Shown: positions 11,366-20,970 of the stretch, one piece after another
How the letters are laid out: the number at the start of each line of letters is the position of its first letter
How positions within the stretch are numbered: position 1 is the stretch's first letter
NCBI RefSeq assembly: GCF_000069785.1
Contig: NC_010528.1
Span: forward strand, 2,790,001 to 2,854,000
Direction of reading: 5' to 3'
Source of the DNA: Cupriavidus taiwanensis LMG 19424
Lineage (GTDB): Bacteria; Pseudomonadota; Gammaproteobacteria; Burkholderiales; Burkholderiaceae
DNA: 64,000 bases
Notes under the pieces: model-generated
What the model was told of the DNA's origin: nothing
What the model saw: the letters and a program-made list of their open reading frames with translations, nothing else
Database searches by the model: none
Program-made: the position numbers and the translations under genes

Positions 11366-11833
11366 ATGGACCTGCGCAAGCTGAAGACGCTGATCGACCT
11401 GGTGGCCGAGTCCGGCATCTCCGAGCTGGAAGTCACTGAAGGCGACGGCAAGGTACGCATCGTCAAGCAACCGCCGCAAGTCGTCGCCGCGCCGATGGCG
11501 ATGCCGCAGATGCAGGCCCTGCCCGCCGCCGTGCCGGCCGCTGCCGCCCCCGCCAGCGCCGCCGCACCGGCTGCCGAGCCGGTTGCACAGCTGCCCGCCG
11601 GCCATGTGGTGACCTCGCCGATGGTGGGCACGTTCTACCGCGCCCCGTCGCCCGGCGCCGCGCCCTTCGTCAACGTCGGCGATGCGGTCAAGGAAGGCCA
11701 GACCGTCTGCATCATCGAAGCCATGAAGCTGCTCAACGAGATCGAGTGCGACAAGGCCGGCGTCATCAAGGAAATCCTGGTCGAGAACGGCCAGGCCGTG
11801 GAATACGGCCAGCCGCTGTTCGTCATCGGCTGA
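11366..11833 (+). CDS. accB: acetyl-CoA carboxylase biotin carboxyl carrier protein
   Basis: Carries biotin between the carboxylase and transferase halves of acetyl-CoA carboxylase, the first step of fatty acid synthesis. 155 aa from ATG 11366, which has an excellent ribosome site (AGGAGG, 11352-11357). An N-terminal helix region is followed by a Pro/Ala/Met-rich linker (about 35-75) and the biotinyl domain with [13 protein letters not shown], biotinylated Lys at 121. It precedes accC, as in most proteobacteria; accA and accD are not here. Confidence 0.97.
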   Translation: MDLRKLKTLIDLVAESGISELEVTEGDGKVRIVKQPPQVVAAPMAMPQMQALPAAVPAAAAPASAAAPAAEPVAQLPAGHVVTSPMVGTFYRAPSPGAAPFVNVGDAVKEGQTVCIIEAMKLLNEIECDKAGVIKEILVENGQAVEYGQPLFVIG

Positions 11834-12082
11834 TCCTGACCGGCATGCTGGGCCCAGTGCCGGCGGCGGCCGCGCAAGCGGCCCCTCGCTGCCCTTCCCG
11901 GGCGGCATGCCACGGCGCTTCCCGCGCCAGGGACGTTGTGGGCTTCGCGGCCCGTTCCGTGCAGTTCCATGCAGTTCCCGCAGTATCGCGGCCCGGGTGG
12001 CCACAGGCCATCACGGAGCGCGCCCGGCGTGCCCTTGCGCCACGCAGCGGGACAGCTACTGTTCTTCTCGCAGAGAGAGACC

Positions 12083-13435
12083 ATGTTTGAAAAAATTCTG
12101 ATCGCGAACCGCGGCGAAATCGCTCTTCGCATCCAGCGCGCCTGCCGCGAACTGGGCATCAAGACGGTCGTGGTGTACTCCGAGGCCGACAAGGAGGCCA
12201 AGTACGTGCGCCTGGCAGACGAAGCCGTCTGCATCGGCCCGGCCCCGTCGCCGCTGTCGTACCTGAACATGCCCGCCATCATCTCGGCCGCCGAGGTGAC
12301 CGATGCGCAGGCCATCCACCCGGGCTACGGCTTCCTGTCCGAGAACGCGGACTTTGCCGAGCGGGTGGAAAAGTCTGGCTTCGTCTTCATCGGCCCGACC
12401 GCAGACAGCATTCGCCTGATGGGCGACAAGGTCTCGGCCAAGCAGGCCATGATCAAGGCCGGCGTGCCGTGCGTGCCCGGCTCGGACGGCGCGCTGCCCG
12501 ACGACCCCAAGGAAATCCTGGCGACCGCGCGTCGCGTCGGCTACCCGGTGATCATCAAGGCCGCCGGCGGCGGCGGCGGCCGCGGCATGCGTGTGGTGCA
12601 TACCGAAGCCGCGCTGATCAACGCCGTCAACATGACGCGCGAAGAAGCCGGCCGCGCCTTCGGCAATCCGGAGGTCTACATGGAGAAGTTCCTCGAGAAC
12701 CCGCGCCATGTGGAAATCCAGATCCTGGCCGACCAGCACAAGCAGGCCATCTGGCTGGGCGAGCGCGACTGCTCGATGCAGCGCCGCCACCAGAAGGTGA
12801 TCGAGGAAGCCCCCGCGCCGCATATTCCGCGCCGCCTGATCGAGCGCATCGGCGACCGCTGCGCCGAGGCCTGCAAGAAGATGGGCTACCGCGGCGCCGG
12901 CACTTTCGAATTCCTGTACGAGAACAACGAGTTCTACTTCATCGAGATGAACACGCGCGTGCAGGTCGAGCACCCGGTCACCGAGATGATCACCGGCATC
13001 GACATCGTGCAGGAGCAGATCCGCATCGCCTTCGGCGAGAAGCTGCGCTTCCGCCAGAAGGACGTGCAGTTCCGCGGCCACGCCATCGAATGCCGCGTCA
13101 ACGCCGAGGACCCGTTCAAGTTCACGCCGTCGCCGGGGCGCATCACCGCCTGGCACATGCCCGGCGGCCCGGGTGTGCGGGTCGACTCGCACGCGTATGA
13201 TGGTTACTTCGTCCCGCCCAACTACGATTCGATGATCGGCAAGATCATCTCCTACGGCGCCACGCGCGAGCAGGCCATCGCCCGCATGCGCATCGCGCTG
13301 TCGGAAATGGTGGTGGACGGCATCCAGACCAACGTGCCGCTGCACCGCGAGCTGATGATGGACGCCAACTTCGTCGAAGGCGGCACCAGCATCCATTATC
13401 TCGAGCATCGGCTGGCAGAACGCGCGAAGGCCTGA
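12083..13435 (+). CDS. accC: acetyl-CoA carboxylase, biotin carboxylase subunit
   Basis: ATP-dependent carboxylation of the biotin on AccB. 450 aa from ATG 12083 ([17 protein letters not shown]), the family's normal length. The ATP-grasp domain shows the Gly-rich loop [14 protein letters not shown], the [14 protein letters not shown] segment, [20 protein letters not shown] and the catalytic-site [18 protein letters not shown]. The 249 bases between accB and accC are longer than usual and hold no recognisable gene; that stretch may include a promoter or a processing site, but no clear element is visible. Confidence 0.97.
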   Translation: MFEKILIANRGEIALRIQRACRELGIKTVVVYSEADKEAKYVRLADEAVCIGPAPSPLSYLNMPAIISAAEVTDAQAIHPGYGFLSENADFAERVEKSGFVFIGPTADSIRLMGDKVSAKQAMIKAGVPCVPGSDGALPDDPKEILATARRVGYPVIIKAAGGGGGRGMRVVHTEAALINAVNMTREEAGRAFGNPEVYMEKFLENPRHVEIQILADQHKQAIWLGERDCSMQRRHQKVIEEAPAPHIPRRLIERIGDRCAEACKKMGYRGAGTFEFLYENNEFYFIEMNTRVQVEHPVTEMITGIDIVQEQIRIAFGEKLRFRQKDVQFRGHAIECRVNAEDPFKFTPSPGRITAWHMPGGPGVRVDSHAYDGYFVPPNYDSMIGKIISYGATREQAIARMRIALSEMVVDGIQTNVPLHRELMMDANFVEGGTSIHYLEHRLAERAKA

Positions 13436-13474
13436 GCACCGGTCTGAGCAACCCGCAGCAACAGAAGGAAGCCC

Positions 13475-14368
13475 GTGGCATTTCAGGAATGTGTGATCGA
13501 AGTGGCGCAGGACCAGGCCGAAGCCTGGTCTGACGCCCTGTTCGACCTCGGCGCGCTGTCGGTTTCGGTGGAAGACGCCGACGCCGACACGCCCGACGAG
13601 CAGCCGCTGTTTGGCGAGCCCGGGCTGGAACCGAAGCAACTCGCGTGGAACCGCTCGCGCGTGGTCGCGCTGTTCGGCGACGACGCCGACCCGGCCGTGG
13701 TGGTGGCGGCCGCCGCCAACCAGCTGGGCATCGACCCGGTGCCGCCGTACCAGCTGCGCGCTGTCGAGGACCAGGACTGGGTGCGGCTGACGCAGTCGCA
13801 GTTCGAGCCGATCCGCGTGGGCGAGCGCATCTGGGTGGTGCCGTCGTGGCACGACGCGCCCGAACCCGACGCCGTGGTGCTGGAGCTCGATCCGGGCCTG
13901 GCCTTCGGCACCGGCAGCCACCCCACCACGCGGCTGTGCATGCAGTGGCTGGAGCAGAACCTGACGCCGGGCGAAACCGTACTCGACTACGGCTGCGGCT
14001 CCGGCATCCTGGCGATCGTCGCGCGCAAGCTGGGCGCGGGCGACACGGTCGGCATCGATATCGATCCCAACGCGGTGGAAGCGTCGCGCTACAACGCCGA
14101 GCGCAACCACGTCGAGGCATCGTTCGCGCTGCCGGAATCGGTGTCCGATGCCAGCTACGACCTGGTGGTCGCCAACATCCTGTCCAATCCGCTCAAGCTG
14201 ATGGCGGCCATGCTCAGCGCGCGCGTGCGCGCCGGCGGCCGGCTGGTGCTGTCCGGCGTGCTGGAGCGCCAGGCCGAGGAAGTCGCCGCGGCCTACGCGC
14301 CCTGGCTGCCGCTGACGGTGTGGCGCAGCGAGGAAGGCTGGGTCTGCCTGCACGGCACCCGCCCCTGA
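13475..14368 (+). CDS. prmA: ribosomal protein L11 methyltransferase
   Basis: Trimethylates ribosomal protein L11 using S-adenosylmethionine. 297 aa from the GTG at 13475 (preceded by AAGGAAG). The N-terminal substrate-recognition domain ends at about residue 110 and is followed by [15 protein letters not shown] and the SAM motif [13 protein letters not shown], then [14 protein letters not shown] and the VANILSNPL post-motif. Sits 39 bases after accC, the usual order in beta-proteobacteria. Confidence 0.95.
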   Translation: MAFQECVIEVAQDQAEAWSDALFDLGALSVSVEDADADTPDEQPLFGEPGLEPKQLAWNRSRVVALFGDDADPAVVVAAAANQLGIDPVPPYQLRAVEDQDWVRLTQSQFEPIRVGERIWVVPSWHDAPEPDAVVLELDPGLAFGTGSHPTTRLCMQWLEQNLTPGETVLDYGCGSGILAIVARKLGAGDTVGIDIDPNAVEASRYNAERNHVEASFALPESVSDASYDLVVANILSNPLKLMAAMLSARVRAGGRLVLSGVLERQAEEVAAAYAPWLPLTVWRSEEGWVCLHGTRP

Positions 14369-14377
14369 TTCCGCCCG

Positions 14378-15808
14378 ATGGCCGCCGTCAAGCTAGTCAC
14401 GCGCTGCCCGGCCTGCCGCACCGCCTTCCGGCTGGTCGCCGACCAGTTGCGGCTGCGCCAGGGGCTGGTGCGCTGCGGCCAGTGCGAAACGGTGTTCGAC
14501 GCGCGCGAGCACCTGATCGAAATTCCCCTGCCGGCTGGCAACACCGCGGGCAGCGCCCCGGCCTCGGCACCGAAGCCGGCAGCGCCTGCCTCCGCCACCG
14601 CTGATACCAGCGCGCCGCTCGTACCGTCACCAGCGGCACCCGCGCCGACGCCCGCCCCCACTCCCGCTTTCACCCCGACCATCGACCCCGGCTACGACGT
14701 GCCGGCGCTGGATGCGCCGACCATGCTGATGTCGTCGCCCGAGGACATGGCCGTGCCGCCACAGGCCGGCATGGACGATGCCGAGATCGAACGCGCGCTG
14801 CGCGAAGCCAACGCGGCCGTCGCCGACCGCGATGCGCGCGACGCGCAGCGCCAGGCCGCAGGCCCGCTCGCCGAAGCAGCCCCGGCCCCGGCACCAGCAC
14901 CGTCGGAACAGCCGCCCGCCCCGGCAGCCGCTTGGCCTGCGCTGGACCACGGCGCGCTCGAGAGCCCGGCCGGGAAACCCGCGGCGGCGGCCCCAGGCGC
15001 CATCCCCAGCGCGAGCGAATTCCTGCGCGCGGCATCGGCCGATGAGGCATCCGAGCCAGCGCCGTGGCCGGATCACACCCAGCGCCCGGCTGACCAGTCT
15101 GCGGCCGCCACGCCGCCGAACCCAGTGCCCGCCGCCAGCGAGCAGGACCAAGCCCGCTCCGCTGGCCCCGACACCCTTGCCAGCGTCACCGGCGGCGCGG
15201 TCGCGCGCGAGCAGGCGACCCGCCGCTGGGTCCGCGCCGAAGCACCGGCGGGCCCGGTGTTCGCCCCTGACTTCCTGCGGCACGCGCGCGAGCGCGAACG
15301 TGAACGCCAGCCGCGCCGGCCCATCGCCGTGCCCCGTGTTGCCTGGCGCGCGGCAGCCGTGGTACTCGCCATCGCCGCGCTGTTGCAGCTTGCCTACTTG
15401 GGGCGCAGCCAGCTCGCCGGGCACTTCCCGATGCTGCGCCCGGCACTCGAGGCCGCATGCGCGCCGTTCGGCTGCACGGTACCGCCGTGGCGCGACATCG
15501 ATGCGCTGCGCATCGAGACCTCGCAGCTGCAGCGCCAGGATGAAGGCGGCGACACCTACCTGCTGGCGGTCACGCTGCGCAACCTGGGCCGCGCCAGCAC
15601 CGCGCTGCCGGCGATCGAGCTGGTGATGACCGACCTGCAGGACCAGTTGCTGCTGCGCCGGGTGCTGCTGCCCACGGAATACCTCGAGCCGTCGCAGCAG
15701 GCCTTTGCCTTACAAGGGCTGCGCGCGGGCATGGAGCTGCCGGTTCGGGTACGATTCCGGACGCAGCAGGCGCCAGCCAACTATCGCGTGCTGATTTTTT
15801 ACCCCTGA
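14378..15808 (+). CDS. zinc-ribbon and DUF3426 domain membrane protein
   Basis: 476 aa. The N-terminus has a CxxC...CxxC zinc finger (RCPACRTAF, then [12 protein letters not shown]), the MJ0042-type finger. A long Ala/Pro-rich, low-complexity linker (about residues 50-320) leads to one membrane helix (about 325-345, [20 protein letters not shown]) and a C-terminal DUF3426-like beta domain ([14 protein letters not shown] to NYRVLIFYP). Widely conserved next to prmA in beta-proteobacteria; function unknown. It starts nine bases after prmA, so it is co-transcribed. Confidence 0.88.
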   Translation: MAAVKLVTRCPACRTAFRLVADQLRLRQGLVRCGQCETVFDAREHLIEIPLPAGNTAGSAPASAPKPAAPASATADTSAPLVPSPAAPAPTPAPTPAFTPTIDPGYDVPALDAPTMLMSSPEDMAVPPQAGMDDAEIERALREANAAVADRDARDAQRQAAGPLAEAAPAPAPAPSEQPPAPAAAWPALDHGALESPAGKPAAAAPGAIPSASEFLRAASADEASEPAPWPDHTQRPADQSAAATPPNPVPAASEQDQARSAGPDTLASVTGGAVAREQATRRWVRAEAPAGPVFAPDFLRHARERERERQPRRPIAVPRVAWRAAAVVLAIAALLQLAYLGRSQLAGHFPMLRPALEAACAPFGCTVPPWRDIDALRIETSQLQRQDEGGDTYLLAVTLRNLGRASTALPAIELVMTDLQDQLLLRRVLLPTEYLEPSQQAFALQGLRAGMELPVRVRFRTQQAPANYRVLIFYP

Positions 15809-15906
15809 ATTCCTGGCCCGCCGCCGGACCGAATCCGAGTCTTGCGGCAGGCCTTGCCCCCGCTCCGGACTGCAACCGGAAACTCATCAGATATCAAGGA
15901 GTAGAC

Positions 15907-16407
15907 ATGAGCAACGTCACCCTCGGCGGCAACGCCATCGAAGTCGCAGGCAAGTTCCCGCAAGCCGGCGACAAGGCCCCCGCCTTCTCGCTGGTCGGCA
16001 AGGACCTGAAGGATGTCTCGCTGGCCGACTTCGCCGGCAAGCGCAAGGTGCTGAACATCGTCCCGAGCCTGGATACGCCGGTGTGCCAGGCGTCCGCGCG
16101 CAAGTTCAACGAAGCCGCCAGCGGCCTGGCCAACACCGTGGTGCTGACCATCTCCGCCGACCTGCCGTTTGCCATGGGGCGCTTCTGCACCGCCGAAGGC
16201 CTGGCCAACGTGGTGCCGCTGTCGACCATGCGTGGTGCCGAGTTCAAGGGCAACTATGGCGTCGACATCAAGACCGGCCCGCTCGCCGGCGTGACCGCCC
16301 GCGCCGTGGTGGTGCTGGACGAGAACGACACCGTCAAGTACAGCCAGCTGGTGCCCGAGATCAAGAACGAGCCCGACTACGACGCCGCCCTGGCCGCGCT
16401 GAAGTAA
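15907..16407 (+). CDS. tpx: thiol peroxidase (atypical 2-Cys peroxiredoxin)
   Basis: Reduces hydrogen and alkyl peroxides at the expense of thioredoxin. 166 aa, normal length. The peroxidatic Cys60 is in PSLDTPVCQ and the resolving Cys94 in GRFCTAEG, the spacing of Tpx. A strong AAGGAG precedes ATG 15907 and a strong terminator follows, so it is likely a stand-alone transcript or the end of the aroQ-acc run. Confidence 0.97.
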   Translation: MSNVTLGGNAIEVAGKFPQAGDKAPAFSLVGKDLKDVSLADFAGKRKVLNIVPSLDTPVCQASARKFNEAASGLANTVVLTISADLPFAMGRFCTAEGLANVVPLSTMRGAEFKGNYGVDIKTGPLAGVTARAVVVLDENDTVKYSQLVPEIKNEPDYDAALAALK

Positions 16408-16429
16408 CAGGCGGCGCGCCTGCGATGTC

Positions 16430-16469
16430 AGCGGCCGCCCGCGACCACGGGGCGGCCGCTTCTGTTTTT
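16430..16469 (+). terminator. rho-independent terminator after tpx
   Basis: An 11-bp perfect stem (AGCGGCCGCCC at 16430-16440 with GGGCGGCCGCT at 16450-16460) around a 9-base loop is followed by TCTGTTTTT. It starts 22 bases after the tpx stop. Confidence 0.85.
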
Positions 16470-16533
16470 GCGTTACTGCTTCTGCCCGCAAGGGCGCCGA
16501 TCCACCGAAACCAACCCGACACCTGGAGAGAGC

Positions 16534-17481
16534 ATGGCCAGCCTGATCTGCGGCTCCGTCGCCTACGACACCATCATGACGTTCGACGGACGCTTCCGCG
16601 AACACATCCTGCCGGACCAGATCCACATGCTGAACGTCTCGTTCCTGGTGCCCGGCATGCGCCGCGAGTTCGGCGGCTGCGCCGGCAACATCGCCTACAC
16701 GCTCAAGATGCTGGGCGGCGATCCGGTGGTGATGGCCACCGTCGGCATCGATGCCGAACCGTACCTGGAATACCTGCGCAAGCTGGAGATCCCCACCGGC
16801 CATATCCGCGTGCTGCCGGAGACGTTCACCGCGCAGGCCATGATCACCACCGACCTGGACAACAACCAGATCACCGCCTTCCACCCTGGCGCAATGAGCC
16901 AGTCGCAGCTGAACCATGTCAAGGACGCGCTGGGCGGCGCCCAGGCGCCCAGCCTCGGCATCGTTGCGCCCGACAGCCGCGAAGGAATGCTGCACCACGC
17001 GCGCCAGTTCGCCGAAGCCGGCGTGCCGTTCATCTTCGACCTGGGCCAGGCCATGCCGCTGTTCAACGGCGACGACCTGCGGGAGTTCGTTGAACTCGCC
17101 AGTTACGTAACAGTCAATGACTACGAGGCGCAGGTCCTGCTGTCGCGCACCGCATGGACCAGCGCCGAGGTTGCCGCGAAGGTTCGTGCCTTCATCGTCA
17201 CGCACGGCGAACGCGGCGCCAGCATCTTTGCCGATGGCCGCCAGTACGCGATCCCGGCCGTCGTGGCCGAGCGCATCGTCGATCCGACCGGCTGTGGCGA
17301 CGCCTTCCGCGGCGGCCTGCTCTTCGGCATTGAAAACGGATTAGACTGGGAAACGACCGGCCGCCTCGCCTCGCTGATGGGATCGGTCAAGATCGCGCAG
17401 CAGGGTCCGCAGAACCACTGGTTGTCGCGCGACGAAATCGGCAACCGGTTCCAGTCTGCATTCGGGTACCGCTACGCCTGA
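16534..17481 (+). CDS. PfkB-family carbohydrate/adenosine kinase
   Basis: 315-aa ribokinase-superfamily enzyme from ATG 16534, chosen because GGAG (16525-16528) precedes it and the residues upstream do not look like the family. The N-terminus MASLICGSVAYDTIM, the substrate motif GGCAGNIAYTLKMLGG and the C-terminal anion-hole/catalytic DPTGCGDAFRGG (residues 250-261, catalytic Asp256) are visible. The pattern resembles adenosine kinases of proteobacteria, but the sugar or nucleoside cannot be fixed from sequence. Follows the tpx terminator, so it probably has its own promoter. Confidence 0.9.
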   Translation: MASLICGSVAYDTIMTFDGRFREHILPDQIHMLNVSFLVPGMRREFGGCAGNIAYTLKMLGGDPVVMATVGIDAEPYLEYLRKLEIPTGHIRVLPETFTAQAMITTDLDNNQITAFHPGAMSQSQLNHVKDALGGAQAPSLGIVAPDSREGMLHHARQFAEAGVPFIFDLGQAMPLFNGDDLREFVELASYVTVNDYEAQVLLSRTAWTSAEVAAKVRAFIVTHGERGASIFADGRQYAIPAVVAERIVDPTGCGDAFRGGLLFGIENGLDWETTGRLASLMGSVKIAQQGPQNHWLSRDEIGNRFQSAFGYRYA

Positions 17482-17519
17482 CCTGCGGCCGGCGCGTGGC
17501 GAATTTTTCGGGAACTGAC

Positions 17520-17996
17520 ATGACCAACAAGCTACGCGGCGGCGCGCATGCCGTCCTTGGGGCCACCCTGGTTGCCACGCTGGCCGCCGGCTGCGCCACG
17601 CAATCGAATTCCAACAGTGTCTACGGCACCGGGCAGGCGCAACGCGAACAGACCGTACGCTACGGCGTGGTCGAAGGCATCCGCGAGGTCACCATCCAGG
17701 GCGGCCAGACCGGCGCCGGCACGCTGGCGGGCGGCGCCATCGGCGGCATCGCGGCCGGCAGCACCATCGGTGGCGGCAACGGCGCGGTGGCGGCGGGCAT
17801 CCTCGGCGCGGTGCTGGGCGGCATCGCCGGCAGCGCGGCCGAGAACAAGATCAACCAGCGCCGCGCGCTGGAGATCACCGTGCGCCTGGACAACGGCGAG
17901 ATGCGCGCGATCACGCAGGAGGCCGACGAAGCCTTCCGCCCCGGCGAACGGGTGCGGCTGCTGTCGTCGGGCGGCGTGACCCGGGTCACGCACTGA
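17520..17996 (+). CDS. glycine-zipper outer-membrane lipoprotein (SlyB/Pcp-like)
   Basis: 158 aa from ATG 17520. A lipoprotein signal ends in LAAGC (lipidated Cys25). The middle is a long Gly-zipper hairpin ([21 protein letters not shown] and on to [15 protein letters not shown]), which can form two packed membrane helices, and the end is a small beta domain ([17 protein letters not shown]). This is the 17 kDa surface antigen/SlyB layout, linked with envelope integrity. A GTG at 17496 is an alternative start but would bury the lipobox signal. Confidence 0.9.
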   Translation: MTNKLRGGAHAVLGATLVATLAAGCATQSNSNSVYGTGQAQREQTVRYGVVEGIREVTIQGGQTGAGTLAGGAIGGIAAGSTIGGGNGAVAAGILGAVLGGIAGSAAENKINQRRALEITVRLDNGEMRAITQEADEAFRPGERVRLLSSGGVTRVTH

Positions 17997-18031
17997 CGGC
18001 CGCACAGGCCCTCTCCCAAGGCGCACCCCAG

Positions 18032-18066
18032 GCGCCGTACCCGCAAGGGTGCGGCGCTTTTTCTTT
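18032..18066 (+). terminator. rho-independent terminator after the glycine-zipper lipoprotein
   Basis: GCGCCG-T-ACCC (18032-18042) pairs with GGGT-G-CGGCGC (18047-18057) around a GCAA tetraloop, with a T-rich tail TTTTTC. It lies 36 bases after the stop at 17996. Confidence 0.88.
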
Positions 18067-18104
18067 GGCCGATCCGCCGGCCCAGCCATGCCGCGCGCGC
18101 CCAT

Positions 18105-18138
18105 GAAAAAACCCGCCGGGCGGTTGCCATCGGCGGGT
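18105..18138 (-). terminator. rho-independent terminator for the histone-like gene
   Basis: Read leftward, ACCCGCCG (18138-18131) pairs with CGGCGGGT (18118-18111) around a 12-base loop and runs into TTTTTC. It is about 120 bases past the stop of the histone-like gene, leaving a 3' untranslated tail. Confidence 0.7.
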
Positions 18139-18256
18139 CGGCAAGACCTCAGGTGTCTTGCGGACCGGATACGCGGTATCCGGTCATGCGGGCACGACAT
18201 GCGTGCCGTTGTGGTTCCTTGCGGAACAGGTAAGGTCCACGCCGTGGCGGCGCAGC

Positions 18257-18820
18257 TTACGGACGGTTGCCGGTCGGGAACGGCCAGGCAGCAGCCGGGT
18301 TCAGCGCGGTCTTGGCAGCCGAAGCGGGAGCAACGGCAGGCGCAGCGGCAGGCTTGGCAGCAGCCTTCTTGGCAGCCGGCTTCTTGGCAGCAGCCTTCTT
18401 GGCGGCCGGCTTCTTCGCAGCAGCCTTCTTGGCAGCGGCCTTCTTGGCGGGCGCCTTCTTGGCAGCAGCCTTCTTGGCCGGTGCTGCCTTCTTGGCGGCA
18501 ACCTTCTTCACCGCGGCCTTCTTGGCCGGTGCCTTCTTGGCGGCGGCCTTCTTGGCCGGTGCTGCCTTCTTGGCGGCGACCTTCTTCACCGCGGCCTTCT
18601 TGGCCGGTGCTGCCTTCTTGGCGGCGGCCTTCTTGGCCGGTGCTGCCTTCTTGGCGGCGACCTTCTTCACCGCGGCCTTCTTGGCCGGTGCCTTCTTGGC
18701 GGCTGCCTTCTTGGCGGCCGGTGCAGCCTTCTTGGCGGCGACCTTCTTCACAGCAGCCTTCTTGGCGGCCGGCTTGGCGGCCTTCTTAGCCGCCGGCTTT
18801 TTCTTTGCAGCAGTTGCCAT
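18257..18820 (-). CDS. histone H1-like, Ala/Lys-rich nucleoid protein
   Basis: 187 aa made almost wholly of Ala, Lys and Pro in [19 protein letters not shown] repeats, like the C-terminal tail of eukaryotic H1 and bacterial HctB/BpH1 proteins that bind DNA without sequence preference. The ending ([15 protein letters not shown]) is unlike the repeats. ATG 18820 is preceded by AAGGAG at ideal spacing; a GTG five codons upstream lacks this. The DNA of the body is a tandem repeat (units of about 60-80 bases), so length probably varies between strains. No globular domain is present. Role in chromosome compaction is inferred from the family. Confidence 0.92.
   Translation of the reverse strand: MATAAKKKPAAKKAAKPAAKKAAVKKVAAKKAAPAAKKAAAKKAPAKKAAVKKVAAKKAAPAKKAAAKKAAPAKKAAVKKVAAKKAAPAKKAAAKKAPAKKAAVKKVAAKKAAPAKKAAAKKAPAKKAAAKKAAAKKPAAKKAAAKKPAAKKAAAKPAAAPAVAPASAAKTALNPAAAWPFPTGNRP
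18460..18770 (-). repeat. coding tandem repeats inside the histone-like gene
   Basis: The block encoding [21 protein letters not shown] recurs about three times with near-identical DNA (for example around 18500-18575, 18580-18665 and 18670-18750), with PAKK inserts of varying number. Such direct repeats are prone to slippage and recombination. Confidence 0.75.
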
Positions 18821-18835
18821 GGATAACTCCTTCAC

Positions 18836-19356
18836 TAGAGAGTGAATATCGAATGACCTAAGTTGGCGACCCGACCGACCCGAGGCGCGCCACAGCAGCG
18901 CAGCCCCAGTCGAGCGAGCGATTCATCGGCGTGCGGCCCGACCACTGCTGCACGCTAATGAATTCGGTTGCAGGCGCACCGCCCATGGCGGTGCCTTGGC
19001 GGCCGGCGCGAGCCCGCAAGCGGGTCTCGGGCACCTGCCGCGCCCTGGAATATTCGATCAGCCCGCACCGCCCGTTGAGCCGGCGCGCGGCCAGAAATGA
19101 GGAGATATCGGACAGCTGGCCTGCGGTGCGGGCTTGGCCTCGCGCACGGCAGACGGCATTCATTCGGTGGTAGCTGGTCCAACCCGTTAATGGACCAAGG
19201 GAGACTGCACGCGTTTTAAGAAGCCGGTCGGGCCTGGTCTGCGTCAAAGTTCTCGTGCTCCTCAGCTACTACCTTCGTCATTGCATCGAAGCGCGCATCG
19301 CGCTTTTCGGTTCCATCTTGCTTCCTGCTTCGCTGCAATGAAGTGAGACTCTTGTC
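18836..19356. other. gene-free stretch upstream of the histone-like gene
   Basis: About 520 bases with only short, unconvincing reading frames on both strands. It separates the leftward promoter at 19364-19392 from the histone-like start, so it may be a long 5' leader of that transcript. A weak leftward frame ends at 19216 (ends in FDADQARPAS) and a 12-codon frame starts near 19317 after AGGAAG, but neither can be supported as a gene. No tRNA or known RNA is seen. Confidence 0.5.
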
Positions 19357-19363
19357 AAGGCGA

Positions 19364-19392
19364 ATCATAATTCGTTTGCACGATGATGTTAA
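19364..19392 (-). promoter_or_regulatory. sigma-70-type promoter pointing left toward the histone-like gene
   Basis: Read leftward: TTAACA (19392-19387), a 17-base spacer, then TATGAT (19369-19364). Just upstream lie A/T tracts (19391-19410), which could act as an UP element. This is a strikingly AT-rich island within very GC-rich DNA. The distance to the histone-like ATG (about 540 bases) is large. Confidence 0.6.
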
Positions 19393-20370
19393 GAAAAAAG
19401 TGCAAAAAAACTTGCCTGCATGCATCGCTCCAACTAGTTCTCACGCGCGTCGTCACGAAGACGTTGCCGACGACATGCCAACGCGTCGCGCGCATGCCCG
19501 TCTCGTGACCCACTACGCGCGCTCGCGCACGCCGCGCGGCGCCCCTTCGCCGACCGTGCGCACCGCAGCTTTTACACACCGTCGCGCGTAGCGATGACAA
19601 GCCGCGCAGCATGCGCGCGACGACTGCGAACAGCGCTGCCGCGTGTCCTCGCACTTTCCGAAAAGCCGCATGGGCAAAGGCTTTGCGGGCGATGCACCAA
19701 TGCGCGTGCGGCGCGCGTCGAGCGCTGCGGCGGCACGTTTCGACACGCGCGCGACGCGATCACCGGCGCGCGCGCTGCATGCTTTACACGCTCGACCCCG
19801 TACGCACGCGCGACGCCGTGCTCGATGTTCGACGATACCGGCGTCGGTCACCGCGCGACACCATCACCGCGCACGCGCGAGAGTGATGCGTGCACGCAAC
19901 GGTTTGCATCGACGCAACGTCGAATGGCCTTCGCGAAGGCATCGCAAGGGCATCGCGAAGGCATCGCGAAGGCATCGCAAGGGCATCGCGAAGGCATCGC
20001 GAAGGCATCGAAGCGTTGCGATCGAGCCAAGCGCCGACGACAGCGAAGCGTCGCGGCAACACTCCTGAAGTCGCAGCGATGAGGTCGCATCGCGCTGCCC
20101 GATCCGGAGCGCGCGCGCCGCGCATTGCGGCTGCGTTCGCGCCGTCGCCAAGGACGCGCCGAGGTGCCGTCGGGCGCGTCGTACGTCCGCTTAGAGGATT
20201 GCTTCAGCGCTTGCGCGCAGGCGTGTTTTGCTGCGCCACAAAAACCCGCAAACGCCCGCTGCATGCGGCCTGGCGGGCAGCGGACTGGCGCCGCGGCACG
20301 GCGCGCGCCAGTCCGCGCCGGATTGCGGCGCGGCGGTTGCGCCAGTAGATTGGCGTGGCTACGAACCTCA
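19393..20370. other. about 1 kb of CG-dinucleotide-rich DNA without a convincing gene
   Basis: Unusually dense in CGCG, GCGCGC and CGTCG words. Several overlapping reading frames exist on both strands, but their products are Arg/Ala/His-rich, lack domains, have no good ribosome sites and do not show the third-position GC pattern of genes here. It contains the 11-bp tandem array at 19939-20012. Function not apparent. Confidence 0.5.
19939..20012. repeat. 11-bp tandem repeat array (GCATCGCRARG)
   Basis: GCATCGC recurs at 19939, 19950, 19961, 19972, 19983 and 19994, and as GCATCG at 20005, always 11 bases apart. Two unit types alternate: A = GCATCGCAAGG and B = GCATCGCGAAG, in the order A-B-B-A-B-B then a partial unit, giving a 33-base higher-order repeat. 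No spacers, so it is not a CRISPR. Confidence 0.95.
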
Positions 20371-20381
20371 AAGGAGACATC

Positions 20382-20846
20382 ATGCGCAGCCCTTCCCCCA
20401 TCGCCTGCACCATGCGCGCCGCGGTGCTTGCCGCCACCCTGCTTGCCAGCGCCGCGGCGCTGGCGCAGGCCACGCCCAGCGGCACGTGGAAGACCATCGA
20501 TGACAACACCGGCAAGCCACGCGGGCTGGTGGAGATCACCGAGAAGAACGGCGTCTACAGCGGACGCCTGCTCAAGAGCTTCGTCGAGGGTGACGGCAAG
20601 CCGCGCGTCTGCGACAAGTGCACCGACGCGCGCAAGGACCAGCCCCTGATCGGCATGACCATCCTGTCCGGCTTGCGCAAGACCGGCGACAACGAGTGGA
20701 GCGGCGGCGAGATCCTCGATCCGGAGAACGGCAAGGTCTACAAGAGCAAGATGTCGCTGGCCGAGGATGGCAACAAGCTCAACGTGCGCGGCTTCATCGG
20801 CATCAGCCTGATCGGACGCACCCAGACCTGGGAGCGCGAGCGCTGA
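20382..20846 (+). CDS. secreted DUF2147 protein
   Basis: 154 aa from ATG 20382, preceded by AAGGAG. A cleavable signal peptide (about residues 1-30, hydrophobic core AAVLAATLLASAAAL, cleavage near ALA-QA) is followed by GTWKTIDDNTGKPRGLVEI and a C-terminal KVYKSKMSL...LNVRGFIGISLIGRTQTWER, the DUF2147 pattern of small periplasmic beta proteins of unknown function. Two Cys (VCDKC) lie mid-protein. It ends before a bidirectional terminator shared with the receptor gene. Confidence 0.9.
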   Translation: MRSPSPIACTMRAAVLAATLLASAAALAQATPSGTWKTIDDNTGKPRGLVEITEKNGVYSGRLLKSFVEGDGKPRVCDKCTDARKDQPLIGMTILSGLRKTGDNEWSGGEILDPENGKVYKSKMSLAEDGNKLNVRGFIGISLIGRTQTWERER

Positions 20847-20916
20847 GCGCTGCCGGCACTCAGGGTTTCTCCGGGGCCTGCGGTGGGTGACCTGCCTAAG
20901 GAGAAACAGCAGGCGA

Positions 20917-20953
20917 AAAAAAACCGGGCGGTGATGAACCGCCCGGTTTTTTT
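20917..20953. terminator. bidirectional terminator between DUF2147 gene and TonB-dependent receptor
   Basis: AAACCGGGCGG (20921-20931) and CCGCCCGGTTT (20939-20949) form an 11-bp perfect stem with a 7-base loop; the left flank is A-rich and the right flank T-rich, so it can end transcripts from both sides. Confidence 0.92.
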
Positions 20954-20970
20954 GTCCCCGATGCTGCGCT

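Noticed and set aside
11834..12082. Riboswitch or small gene between accB and accC
   Set aside because: No recognisable motif, terminator or coding signature; left as plain intergenic DNA.
12056..14353. 765-codon leftward frame opposite accC and prmA
   Set aside because: Antisense shadow of two well-recognised enzymes; composition typical of reversed GC-rich coding DNA.
18049..18845. Rightward frames with Trp/Pro/Ser or Ala/Phe/Leu repeats
   Set aside because: They mirror the repeats of the histone-like gene on the other strand, which has the ribosome site and the family composition.
19939..20012. Possible CRISPR array
   Set aside because: The 11-base units are contiguous with no unique spacers, and no cas genes are present.
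19594..20082. 162-codon rightward frame containing the 11-base repeats
   Set aside because: No ribosome site, Arg/Ala-rich, no domain; the repeat is readable in all frames.
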